A stretch of DNA of 64,000 bases. Origin: Halichondria panicea (lineage: Eukaryota > Porifera > Demospongiae > Suberitida > Halichondriidae). The translations under genes were made by a program, and so were the position numbers. The notes beneath the pieces were generated by a model that saw nothing but the letters and a program-made list of their open reading frames with translations, had not been told where the DNA came from and searched no databases. This document shows positions 50,062-59,966 of the stretch, piece after piece; position 1 is the stretch's first letter, and every line of letters starts with the position of its first letter. The DNA lies in assembly GCF_963675165.1 (NCBI RefSeq), contig NC_087379.1:248001-312000 (forward strand), written 5' to 3'.

Positions 50062-50802
50062 GGTAAGGGTGTGTGTGTGGGTGGGTAAGGGTGTGTGTGT
50101 GTGTGTGTGTGGGTGGGTGGGTAAGGGTGTGTGTGTGTGTGTGTGTGGGTAAGGGTGTGTGTGTGTGTGTGTGGGCGGGGGGTGGGTAAGGGTGTGTGTG
50201 TGTGAGTGTGGGGGTGAAAGTAAAAGTACATACATAGTAATCAATTATTTTGGAACATCTTGTTATACCCCCCACACAGTACCCCCACACAGATATTATA
50301 TTGGCTTACCCCTCCGTAGGCGTAGGTAATGTTAGTCAGCTCACTGCACTCGGATATATTGTTAGTCGGTATGGGGATCTGGCGATACTGTATGGGAGAA
50401 AGATAATATTATCATTACGACCCCCACCCCCACACACTAATTGGAAATATGTTTTCAATACTTCATACGTATGTGCAGTGTGTGGTGTGTGTGGGTGTGT
50501 GTGTGTGTGGCACGTACAGCACCAGACGCTAGGAATTCCAGTAGTGCCAGCAGGGAGACGGTCATCATGATACCACACGAGAATATGAGCAACGACTCCT
50601 GCTGCCGATACACTAACTTCTTGTAGAGCTCTTCTAGCTCCTTGACTTTGAACTTGAGCCTGAGAGGCCTAAAGACCCATTCACTGTCCTTCCTACGACC
50701 GAACCAGGTGCGGTTGTTGTTGCTGCTGGGTTCTGGTCCTCCTTCACTTGTGCTGGCTCTGTCATTACTGGCTCTGCTGATAGAGCCCGTTAACATATCC
50801 AT
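40499..50802 (-). CDS. Transmembrane adenylyl cyclase
   Basis: Twenty-one exons in phase, 1130 aa: 50518-50802, 50310-50387, 49813-50028, 49146-49301, 48704-48853, 48115-48360, 47807-47934, 47482-47640, 47123-47246, 46800-46982, 46305-46435, 45833-46003, 45201-45285, 44501-44752, 43557-43820, 43368-43409, 43079-43198, 42130-42273, 41638-41833, 41151-41275, 40499-40636. Two membrane halves alternate with two cyclase domains. C1 (from about residue 300) keeps both metal aspartates, [10 protein letters not shown] and [10 protein letters not shown]2 has MFASIPGF (no metal Asp, as usual), [15 protein letters not shown], and the catalytic Asn/Arg in [12 protein letters not shown]. An N-glycosylated loop (CNCTNWTTW) lies between late TM helices. 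The enzyme makes cAMP at the plasma membrane. [20 protein letters not shown] recalls mammalian AC9, but subtype needs a tree. Its NHERF-like neighbour is not evidence of partnership. Confidence 0.96.
40841..41044. mobile_element. MITE family 1 copy
   Basis: Same body as 27950-28163, with clear right end ATTCTAGTAATACGGTA. It lies in cyclase intron 20. Confidence 0.8.
41321..41514. mobile_element. MITE family 2 copy
   Basis: Ends TACCGTACAATAACAAGTTA and AAAAATTACCGGCTATACGA; internal ACGAAT and GAAATC motifs as in 34340-34500. Cyclase intron 19. Confidence 0.65.
43823..43942. repeat. (GT)n microsatellite at cyclase exon 15 acceptor
   Basis: On the coding strand a long (CA)n run ending in CCCACATAG at the exon boundary 43820. 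Confidence 0.95.
44271..44490. mobile_element. MITE family 2 copy, 10 bp from an exon donor
   Basis: Ends TACCGTATAACGAGTAATTT and AAAATTACCCGCTATATGGTA are inverted. The right end lies about 10 bp from the donor of cyclase exon 14 (44501). Confidence 0.8.
44951..45125. repeat. About 36-bp minisatellite derived from a MITE end
   Basis: Five units of CACCCGCTATACAGTAGC plus TAACACAACTKGTGCAC. The CCCGCTATACAGTA part equals the terminus of MITE family 2, whose fragment lies just upstream (44880-44960), so the array seems seeded from a transposon end. Confidence 0.85.
46590..46795. repeat. (CA)n-rich compound repeat
   Basis: CA runs interspersed with CACAGCCT and CACACCTCAC phrases in cyclase intron 10. 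Confidence 0.9.
48362..48480. repeat. (GT)n microsatellite at cyclase exon 6 acceptor
   Basis: On the coding strand the (CA)n run ends directly at the acceptor CACACAG of exon 6 (48360). Confidence 0.95.
49305..49511. repeat. 52-bp minisatellite carrying decoy acceptors
   Basis: Four near-identical units (GCTAGTAAGGAAGGGGGTGG and onward) abut cyclase exon 4 (49146-49301). Coding-strand reading of each unit ends CTTCCTTACTAG then CTGC, copying the true acceptor CTTCCTTTCTAG then CTGC. Confidence 0.9.
50030..50215. repeat. (GT)n/GGGTAAGG compound repeat at cyclase exon 3 acceptor
   Basis: GT runs separated by GGGTGGGTAAGG. On the coding strand the exon 3 acceptor is the end of a (CA)n run. 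Confidence 0.9.
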
Positions 50803-51167
50803 CTTGTAGATCACACACGCGCTGTCAGAGTGTCTTGCGGTTCTCTTAGATTATCATCTATAGGACTAGCTAGGAGATAGAATACTTGAACAACTTGTCA
50901 GGTAAGCCAAACTCGCCTCAAAGCCAAAAGGTGAATTACCTTGAAGCGAAGGGAAGTGACACACCCATTATTTTAATGGGTGACCGCGGTCTGTATTCGA
51001 TTCATACTCTCCTTCCCCGCGTTACAATAGAGAACATTCGGGCTGGTACATTCAACATTCTGAATCAACAAGGTAATACATCCAAAGAGGTGACCTAAAC
51101 ATGTTATTAATGACTATACATAAACCTACTAATTTAACGATTATTATTCCACACAGGTCAGTGATCG
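50803..51167. promoter_or_regulatory. Head-to-head promoter, adenylyl cyclase / hydrolase copy 1
   Basis: 365 bp between divergent start codons. The hydrolase leader appears to be spliced (AACAAG then GTAATA near 51070; acceptor TTCCACACAG ending 51156). The block about 50930-51167 is repeated upstream of copy 2 (about 52080-52322), so this promoter region was duplicated with the gene. Confidence 0.5.
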
Positions 51168-51905
51168 ATGGAGGACATCACAAGAGGCAAGCTCACTGTG
51201 AATGGTGTGCAGCTCCACTATGCCCACAGGGGGGACGGCCCCCACACACTGCTCTGTATCTCAGGGGCCCTGGTCTTGGCTGAATTCTCCTGCAAACCAC
51301 AATTCGAGTATTTCGGAAGGAAAGGAAGTGGTTTCAAAATTGTAACGTTTGATCTACGAGGATATGGAAACTCGCGACCTGCAGAGAGGCACAATGCAGC
51401 CACTTTCCACAGTGCTGATGCAAAGGATGCACACGCTCTCATGCAAGCTTTGGGCTTTGAGACCTACTCTGTATTGGGCTGGTGTCACGGTGGGTCAGTG
51501 GCGATGGTGTTGGCTGTAATGTTTCCAAAAGCAGTGGAGAAACTAATCTTGATTGCGAGCCAGTCCTTTCTCTCTCAAGAGGACATCGATAATTTCGAGA
51601 AGACACGACTTGTTTCTACATGGCCTCCACACCTTAAAGAAATCATGGCACAGTTTTATAGCGATGAACTATTCCAAGAATTGTGGACAAAACTACTGGA
51701 CATTTTTGCTGAGATTCGAGCAAAATACGATGGTAATATTTGCAGGGAGAAGCTGAGCCAGATAGGCTGCCCCACGCTGATACTGCACGGTGCCAGGGAT
51801 CCAATGGTGTCTCCCTCACATGCTCAGTACTTGAAGGATGGTATAGCAGGTAGTCGACTGGTAGTCATGGAGGAAGGGAAGCACTGGCTACAGGGAAAAC
51901 ACTAA
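51168..51905 (+). CDS. BPHL-like alpha/beta hydrolase, copy 1 (slightly truncated)
   Basis: One coding exon, 245 aa. Fold marks: LHYAHRGDGPHTLLCISG, FDLRGYGNSRP, nucleophile elbow VLGWCHGGSVA, acid HGARDPMVSP, histidine EEGKHWL, plus the BPHL signature DGNICREKL. Closest known family: valacyclovir hydrolase/biphenyl hydrolase-like. The elbow has Cys where BPHL has Ser (GWSDGG). Compared with copy 2, two bases are missing near 51902, giving a stop right after GKH and loss of the last 13 residues (final helix). The catalytic His is retained. Activity is uncertain. Confidence 0.85.
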   Translation: MEDITRGKLTVNGVQLHYAHRGDGPHTLLCISGALVLAEFSCKPQFEYFGRKGSGFKIVTFDLRGYGNSRPAERHNAATFHSADAKDAHALMQALGFETYSVLGWCHGGSVAMVLAVMFPKAVEKLILIASQSFLSQEDIDNFEKTRLVSTWPPHLKEIMAQFYSDELFQELWTKLLDIFAEIRAKYDGNICREKLSQIGCPTLILHGARDPMVSPSHAQYLKDGIAGSRLVVMEEGKHWLQGKH

Positions 51906-52322
51906 GGAAGTCAATGCTTTAGTGGAGACATTTGTGTTATAGAATCTAGCTAGAATTGTGATCAAGTCTGTCTATAGCTGTGTTTTAACTTTTTATACCT
52001 TGTGGTGTGTTCAGGCCATGATCTCATTCTGAGTGTAGGAACGCAACTCATGCCAAAACACTCACCCGGCGCGGCCTAGCCTCAAGCCAAAAGATGCTTG
52101 AAGGGAAGTGACACACCCATTATTATTTTTCCTAGAGACCGGGGTCTGTATTCGATTCATACTCTTCCATTTCCGATGCGTTACAATAGAGAACATTCGG
52201 GCTGGTACATTCATCAACATTCTGATCAACAAGTGTCCAAAGAGGTGACCTAAACATGTTATTAATGACTATACATAAACCTACTAATTTAACGATTATT
52301 ATTCCACACAGGTCAGTGATCG

Positions 52323-53099
52323 ATGGAGGACATCACAAGAGGCAAGCTCACTGTGAATGGTGTGCAGCTCCACTATGCACACAGGGGGGACGGCCCCCAC
52401 ACACTGCTCTGTATCTCAGGGTCCCTGGTCTCGGCAGAATTCACGTACAAACCACAATTCGAGTACTTCGGAAGGAAAGGAAGTGGATTCAAAATTGTAA
52501 CGTTTGATCTACGAGGATATGGAAACTCGCGACCTGCAGAGAGGTTCAATGCAGCCACTTTCTACAGTGCTGATGCAGAGGATGCACACGCTCTCATGCA
52601 AGCTTTGGGCTTTGAGAGCTACTCTGTATTGGGCTGGTGTCATGGTGGGGCAGTGGCGATGGTGTTGGCTGTAATGTTTCCAAAAGAAGTGGAGAAACTA
52701 ATCTTGATTGGGAGCAAGTCCTTTTTCTCTCAAGAGGACCTCGACAATTTCGAGAAGACACGACTTGTTTCTACATGGCCTCCACACCTTAAAGAAATCA
52801 TGGCACAGTTTTATAGCGATGAACTATTCCAAGAATTATGGACAAAACTACTGGACATTTTTGCTGAGATTCGAACAAAATACGATGGTAATATTTGCAG
52901 GGAGAAGCTGAGCCAGATAGGCTGCCCCACGCTGATATTGCACGGTGCCAGGGATCCAATGGTGTCTCCCTCACATGCCCAGTACTTAAAGGATGGTATA
53001 GCAGGTAGTCGACTGGTAGTCATGGAGGAAGGAAAGCACTGGCTGCACGGAAAACACTCCAAGGAAGTCAACGCTTTAGTGGAGACGTTTGTGTTATAG
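52323..53099 (+). CDS. BPHL-like alpha/beta hydrolase, copy 2
   Basis: Intact 258-aa frame, near-identical to copy 1, ending EVNALVETFVL. It has the same elbow GWCHGGAVA (Cys nucleophile), HGARDPMVSP and EEGKHWLHGKH. The upstream leader and acceptor (TTCCACACAG) are copied from copy 1. BPHL hydrolyses amino-acid esters; with Cys the chemistry could resemble dienelactone hydrolase, which uses a Cys nucleophile (inference). This copy looks the most functional of the three. Confidence 0.9.
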   Translation: MEDITRGKLTVNGVQLHYAHRGDGPHTLLCISGSLVSAEFTYKPQFEYFGRKGSGFKIVTFDLRGYGNSRPAERFNAATFYSADAEDAHALMQALGFESYSVLGWCHGGAVAMVLAVMFPKEVEKLILIGSKSFFSQEDLDNFEKTRLVSTWPPHLKEIMAQFYSDELFQELWTKLLDIFAEIRTKYDGNICREKLSQIGCPTLILHGARDPMVSPSHAQYLKDGIAGSRLVVMEEGKHWLHGKHSKEVNALVETFVL

Positions 53100-53912
53100 C
53101 TATAGGATTGTATGATCATGCAAGTCTGTCTATTTATAGCTGTGTCTTTTTTTATACAGTGTATAGTGTTGCAAGTCATGATCGAAGGAATGTGATCATA
53201 AAAAGGATATGAAGTGGGGAGGGGCCGGCATGTATAGATACTAATTCAAAGTACATGTACAGTCATAAAATTATACTATTAATTAATGGTGCAGTGAATC
53301 TCTTTTCCGGTTGTGAGATTGAAGGCTGCGCCTTGCAACTGTCTGGACTATACAATGTAAGTTGTGATATTGAACCCTTCAATCTATATGGTTGCATACA
53401 TATAAACACTATCTATGTGTGCATGTGAGCCTCATGCTCTATGTATACATGTATAGATCCTAGTCTAGCTATAATTTATGTCCAGCACATCTGTCCTGAG
53501 GCTATAGACCTATAGCTAAATCTACTAATTTAATCTAGTCCCCTCTACAACCAAGCTTTTAATATGAATCTCACAATGGTGCATGAAGAACACAATACAA
53601 ACTATACTGCATGTATATAGGCATGCAATCAGCCATTGCTAATACTTCCTTTGACAGGTTGTGGATATAATTATGGCCTCTAATTACTATGAGCTAATAT
53701 TCTTTATGGAGTTCAGCTATAGACCTATCGGCTTTTGTGTGGGCAAGTGGCTATAATTATGGTATGTGCATGCGTGGTTTAGTGTTCACCACTTCATTGA
53801 ACTATACTATAATACAACTTCGGAAGTTAATTCTAAGAAGTTAAAACCTTTAAATATCCCAAACCCACTCAATACAGCTTAAAAACACGAAAATTATGGA
53901 AATAATTAAGTA
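53100..53912. other. Intergenic; segment shared with 58.8-59.9 kb
   Basis: No gene seen. The piece about 53630-53770 (AATACTTCCTTTGACAG, GGCCTCTAATTA, GAGTTCAG, CCTATCGGCT) is repeated at about 59565-59710, marking the spacer of the duplicated hydrolase/Eph-like cassette. Confidence 0.6.
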
Positions 53913-54064
53913 TACCGTATAACTGGAAATTTAGTGAATGTTTAGTGAGTGTTTTAATTTGGCGATTTGGCGGATTTTACCGAAGATCGCCAAATCAAAT
54001 TAAAGTTTCCGGTGGCCAAGTCAGTTCAAATGGTTCATCCACCAAATTTCCAGTTTACACGGTA
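53913..54064. mobile_element. MITE family 3, 152 bp
   Basis: Ends TACCGTATAACTGGAAATTT and AAATTTCCAGTTTACACGGTA are inverted repeats. It is inserted just upstream of Eph-like copy A and absent from the same place in copy B. Confidence 0.8.
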
Positions 54065-54094
54065 CTTACAATAGCAATAGTTGATGCAGATATA

Positions 54095-55285
54095 ATGGAT
54101 CTCCTTGCTCTAACTCTGCTGACACTCTCCCTGTGGGCCCCCCCTGCTGTGAGGGGCGCGTGTGTGGACGATGATGAGACTGCCTTCTTTGATGATGAGT
54201 GTAGAACTAGCGATCGTTTCTCTGCTGACCATATCCTGCCTCCAGACTGGGGGCTACTGTTGGACTCTTATGACTTCAGTGGCCTCGTGGGAACCACCAC
54301 TGTCCAGCAATGGAGAACACTAGATGTAGATGGAATAAATGAAGCTGGAATAAGCACATCATCACCTCAAGATAGTGAGTTCAACTGGATAGTGATTACA
54401 TATTACCAGGAGTACTCCTGATATATAATATTACTTTATCCTTTGTTTAGTGGAGTGAAAATGGAGGTACTTGCCAGCACGGCTTAAGGATTTGCAGTAT
54501 CACGCTACCCAGTCAAAACCAACAGAACTAGTGTTCAAGCTGGCGCTGTGCTAATGCCTCTCGCCATGTTTTTGCTTTCTATTAGAGTGTTATCTATAAT
54601 GAATTTTATATTAAAGTTAGCTTATCTATATAAAGTCACTGAGAAGAAAAGACTTATTTACATGCATCTATTGTTGTTATTTATTGTATTATGTGGCTTA
54701 CCAGGACCTCAAGAAAGAAGAAAATTGATTCTTCCAGGATCTGTAGTTCAGTGTATATAATATCTAAGAAGAAAAGACCTGTGTACATGCATATTGTTAT
54801 CTATATTGTTATATGGTAGTGTTTTGTGGCTTACCAGGCCCTCAAGACAAAGATGATTCTGCCAGGAGAATCTGGATCTGGATCTTGGATATCACACATG
54901 GGGAATGAGCGCGCATGCGCATTACATCCACAGGAATAATTAAAGGGTGTGTCCAAAGAGATCAATTTCACAAATGGCTACTGCTAGCTAGCTGTTTTAA
55001 CAGATATTTTCTGAGTATTGTAGCTAACAAAAAGCTAGCGCTTTAGTGCAAGGCTAACTCATATGTTGAATAGAAAGTTTGTGCGGACAGATGATGCTAT
55101 GAAAGATTCTGAAGAGACTGAAACAGCCTTCAATGTGAGTCAAACTAGCCATAACTCGAGAAAGAAGCTTTAGTTTGCTAATCCACGAATCAAAATCCAA
55201 GAGAACGTGGCTAGAAGCCTATAGAAGCTGTTAGTTTTCGTCGCATTGCAACCGTTGAGCAGTTATAGCTGGAATACACACACAC

Positions 55286-55324
<39 letters not shown>

Positions 55325-58088
55325 CACACACAGTCAGCTTTACCGTATCCCTCGTGCGGCTACGCCTCGAGGCATAATAACTGGATTTTCTCAGACTACA
55401 TTCGATTCCCAAGCGTGCCCAACGTGGACGATGTGCAAGAAGTGTTTTTTAACATGTCATTCCGGTTTACTCAATGCGTCACGCCCTGTGTCAACAGCTA
55501 CGCCACTCTGTACCGATATGACGTGAACGCCCCCGTATCAGCTGACCAGAGAGTGGCTCCCTCTAATTACCAACTACTGGGTGGAATTGCAGATTCCAGA
55601 CTCAATCAAGCAACCAGTCCTACCTCTAATGCGAATTCAGTATGGTCTATTTCAAGGCCGGCTACAAACGGATTTTACCTTGCATTCAGGGACGAGGGTA
55701 ACTGTGGCAATATCAACAGAGTGTATGTGTACTACCATCGATCGCCTGGCTACACTGGGACGTTGGTCACCTGCCCCTCCGTGCCCTTCCCAATCCAAGG
55801 CTCCACCAGCACCACTCGAGGCACATGTTGCTGTGGACTGAATGTTGAGAATAAGAGCACTCTTGACAGAATATGCTCTGCTGATGGTAGTTGTGTGGAC
55901 CCAGCCACTGACGTGTGTGGGTGCTCTCCTGGCTTTGAGTTTATTAATGGCGTCTGTCAAGGTATATATATGTGTGTACGTTATACTAGAACAATTACTG
56001 TTCTAATTATAAAGTGTATGAATTGTATAAATACCCGCTATAGTAATTAGAGAGTACGCTCATAGTCTCCCCTGCCCACGCAACCCTCTTTCAGCTTGGC
56101 CGTCATTTTAAGAAAAGCCTGCAGGTTTTGTACCTAATCTTTCATGTGTTTGTTGGGCTAAATATGCCCTCAATCACAGTGTCTATACCTCCTCTCCCCT
56201 CCTCCAGCTTGCCCTGCTGGTATGTTCCAGCCTGACATCTCCATCACCTCCTCGTGTGTGGCCTGTCCTGCTAACAGTGCAGCCTTGCTACCAGCCAGCG
56301 GTGTCTGCGACTGCACTGGAGCTACTGTACGCAACCCAGCCATGCCAAGTAATCCTTGTGCCGGTGAGGCTATATAGAGTAGCAAAGCAGTTAAACTTCG
56401 CACATAGCAATGATAACGTACTATAATTATAGAACTGATTGGCAATTATGTAAAGTACGTTTAGCCATGGGTACGGTGTTGAGCATTTCGCTGCTTTTTG
56501 TCCTAGAACGTGTACATAATCCTACAAAACCCCCTCAGCCATGAGATTTCCTATACCTCCACAGATCATGTAGTCGTTAGTTTATTCCTACCCCCCACAG
56601 AGCCCCCCTCCTCCCCCCTGCTGACTGTGGGGCCGGTGGTTGACGGCACTGTTGTCACTGTATGCTGGGGGTCTGCCCTCAACACTGGGGGTCTGGACGA
56701 CCTTCACTACAACGTGTACGTGCATCAAGTTGGAATGGATGGAGCAATGTACAACAAAGTCAATGACAACCCTATCACAGGATCTGGGGAACTATGTTAT
56801 GAGATTTCCGAACTCAATCCGTCGTCTAGTTACGCTGTCGTGGTGACATCAGCCAATGGGGCGACAGGGGACCCGCCCACGTTGGATCAGCAGCTCTCCT
56901 CCGTACAGGGACAGTTTGTGGCATACTTTGTGGACACGGGAGAACCAGGTGTGTGAGTGTGTGATGAGGGTGTGTGTGAAGTGTAATGTGTGCGAGGTGT
57001 GGAGGAAGGGGAATGCATGAGGTTGTGTGGGGAGTACAGCAATTGATCGTATCCAAGCTTTCTACATAAAAATGGTGTATAGTAGCTATAGCAAGAGTTC
57101 ATTAGGAACTCTTGATATTAATATTATAGCTATAGCTATATAGAATGTAAAATAATTGACCATTATTCTTTTCCATTCCATGCGTTTCGAAAAGGGTGAA
57201 GCCATAGCAGTTACCTTCTTTATGAAGAGAAACTCTTGCCCTCATCTATGTTGTACATTATATCAATCGTTAGTTTGTTTTCTCCCCCTACAAAACCCCC
57301 TCAGCCATTATTTTTTTTCCTACCTCCAAAGATTATGCTGTAATTAGTTATTCCTACCCCCCACAGAGCCCTACTGACTGTGGGGCCGGTGGTTGACGGC
57401 ACTGTTGTCACCGTATGCTGGGGGTATGCCCTCAACACTGGGGGTCTGGACGACCTTCACTACAATGTCTATATACGTCAAGTTGGAATGGATGTAGCAA
57501 TGTACAACAAAGTCAATGACAACCCTATCACAGGATCTGGGGAATTATGTCATGACATTTCCGGACTCAATCTGTCGTCTAGTTATGCTGTCGTGGTGAC
57601 ATCAGCCAATGGGGCGACAGGTGACCCGCCCATGTTGGATCAGCAGCTCTCCTCCGTACAGGGACAGTTTGTGGCATACTTTGTGGACACGGGAGAGCCA
57701 GGTGTGTGGGTGTGTGAGGGGTACAGTAATTAATCGTATTGCCCCCAAGCTTTCTATTACCTAGTATTTGTAGATCTAGAGTGGTATACTGATTTGTAAA
57801 GTTGTGGTAACATTATTCTTTTCCATTCCAGGTCTTCGGAAGGGTGATGCCATAGCATTGACCTTCTTCATGACCCTCATCTTTGTGGCTCTAGTAACAG
57901 CTGCCATTGTAATCACTGTCATGTGGTTCGTCTGCGTCAAGAGGAACGCTACCATGGCAACCTCCCCAAAGACCAACGGAGATCATTCAATGAGTGACTA
58001 TAAAGTAGGCAATACGGCCATGGTTGAGACCACACCCTCGACACACCTCTCCCGTCCACCAAGACCCCCTACAAAGCCAAAAGTGTGA
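54095..58088 (+). pseudogene. Kinase-less Eph-receptor-like protein, copy A (broken)
   Basis: Parallel to copy B: exon 1 from 54095 (signal peptide, ACVDDDETAFFDDEC), exon 2 split into 54451-54528 and 55379-55961, exon 3 56208-56363, FN3 exon 56601-56948, and TM/tail exon 57832-58088. An 850-bp mobile insertion interrupts exon 2, and a 2-base difference at the exon 1 end shifts phase. A second FN3-like exon (57367-57703) has lost 13 bases at its start, putting it out of frame; beside it (about 57165-57240) is a decayed copy of the TM exon start. So an internal FN3+TM duplication also occurred. As a host gene it looks dead, though exons 3, 4 and 5 are intact. Confidence 0.82.
54529..55378. mobile_element. 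About 850-bp insertion in Eph-like copy A exon 2
   Basis: The sequence is continuous in copy B (CAACAGAATAACTGG) but split here between CAACAGAA and AACTGG. The insert contains two diverged copies of an AAGAAAAGAC...GTGGCTTACCAGG unit (about 54645-54740 and 54763-54860). Its right part shares CATAACTCGAGAAAGAAGCT, an (ACAG)n tail and the GAGGCATAAT end with 32265-32545. It is probably a composite of two non-autonomous elements. No coding capacity seen. Confidence 0.75.
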
Positions 58089-58319
58089 TCGTTTCACAAC
58101 AATTGAATATTTTATCCCCGGTACGTTTAGCAGCTCTATAATTATAATTATCCTAATGTTTCTTGTGAATGTGTCAAATTTTTATTGTTATGCCTCGAGG
58201 CGTAACTGCACGAGGGATACAGCAGGGCCGTAGACAGCGGGGGGGGGGGGGGCAGGGGGGGCAGTTGCCCCCCTGGCATTCTAGATATACCAAAATTAAT
58301 AAGAACAGAACCAATTTTC

Positions 58320-58806
58320 TCTCCTCTTGTGACATCAGCCAAGTCCTGGGCTTTGAGAGCTACTCTGTATTGGGCTGGTGGGGCAGTTTCCGCAGTGGAT
58401 CTTGATTGGGAGGAAGTCTTTTTTTTCTCAAGAGGACCTCGACAATTTCGAGAAGACACGACTTGTTTCTACATGGCCTCCACACCTTAAAGAAATCATG
58501 GCACAGTTTTATAGCGATGAACTATTCCAAGAACTGTGGACAAAACTACTGGACATTTTTGCTGAGATTCAAACAAAATACGATGGTAATATTTGCAGGG
58601 AGAAGCTGAGCCAGATAGGCTGCCCCACGCTGATACTGCATGCTACCAAGGATCCAATGGTGTCTCCCCCGATTACATGCTCAGTACTTGAAGGATGGTA
58701 TAGCAGGTAGTCGACTGGTAGTCATGGAGGAAGGGAAGCACTGGCTACACAGAAAACACTCCAAGGAAGTCAATGCTTTAGTTTAGTGGAGATGTTTGTG
58801 TTATAG
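58320..58806 (+). pseudogene. BPHL-like hydrolase, copy 3 (5'-truncated)
   Basis: Begins inside the fold (LGFESYSVLGW), lacks the N-terminal third and most of the nucleophile elbow, and has a frame change near the DPMVSP motif. The rest (FEKTRLVSTWPPHLKEIM, DGNICREKL) is nearly identical to copies 1 and 2. The 5' edge abuts a G-run repeat and a reversed fragment of the GAGGCATAAT element (about 58185-58222). Confidence 0.85.
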
Positions 58807-59966
58807 CTAGACTACTATGATTACTATAGGATTGTGCGATCAAGTTTGTCTAGCTGTGTGTTTTATATACAGTTTTATGATATACAGTTGGTGTATTCAG
58901 GTCCAAGACCATCATATCAGAGTGAAGGAATGTGCTCTGATCACATAATTATTTGCAGGATATGATGTGAGACAAGTAGGGAGGGGCATGTAAGTAGCCA
59001 AAGTCAACAAAGTGCAAGTACAGTGTCAAAGCTAAAGAAGCGTCTGGTGTGGAGGTCTAAGAGTTCCACAAGTCATTGAAGGCTGCCTGGATTAGCTATA
59101 GATCTACAGTGTAAGTTGTTGCACATTGTTAATATGTGAGCCTCATGTGTATTGTATTGTATCTAGTCTGGGCCAACACTATTACTGATGAAATAAGCAA
59201 CACTTCGGAGCTATACCTAGCTAGCTAGCTAGCTGTATAATAGTCCCCCCTGCAACCATGGTCATGGCTTTATGAATCTCACAATATAGTGGAAAATATA
59301 ATTATTACTGTCATGTAGACTCTATATTGTTAATCGAAACTATAAGCTCACTCCACTGTACTGACCATCGGGTGCAGTCGTATTTAGTATCTATCTATAT
59401 ATGAATGGTATCCATGGTACAATCGTAGCTAGCTAGCATTGCGGGTGTGTGCTAATTACAGGCCATTAGCGTGCCTGTCTCAATGTTGGCAGTGATAGGC
59501 CGGCCATGTGACAGACAAAACAACCACTGCACACTCCTTATTTGAGCGTGACAATAGCCAGGCTTTCATTGCTAATACTTCCTTTGACAGACAGATTGTG
59601 TTTATGGCCTCTAATTAATTTACCATGAGCTAATATTTAGCAATCTCTTTTATGGAGTTCAGACCTATCGGCTCTTGTGTGGGCGTGTGGCTATTGGTAT
59701 GTGGTTTAGTGTTCACCACTTTACTGAAATAAGTGTCTTTATATACAACATGTACAACTTTGAAGTTTGTTCTTTGAAGTTGAAACCCTCTAAATACCTC
59801 AACCTGTCTTTTAGCCCCCCCTGTGTACATAGGTAACATGTTCAGTTTGCTCATAGCAAGTGCAATAGTTTACCTTGTAACTATCAACAACATGCAGAGC
59901 TTACACAACCAATTATGCATAGCTTCAATAGCAATAGTTTATGTTTACTATTAATTAATGCAGATA
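58807..59966. other. Intergenic spacer of the duplicated cassette
   Basis: No gene seen. Resembles the spacer 53100-53912 in its right half. It includes short CTAG-rich runs (GCTAGCTAGCTAGCTAG near 59216). Confidence 0.5.

Noticed and set aside
54095-58088. Eph-like copy A as a second working gene
   Set aside because: The mobile insertion in exon 2 and the phase change at exon 1 block the frame, while copy B is intact throughout.
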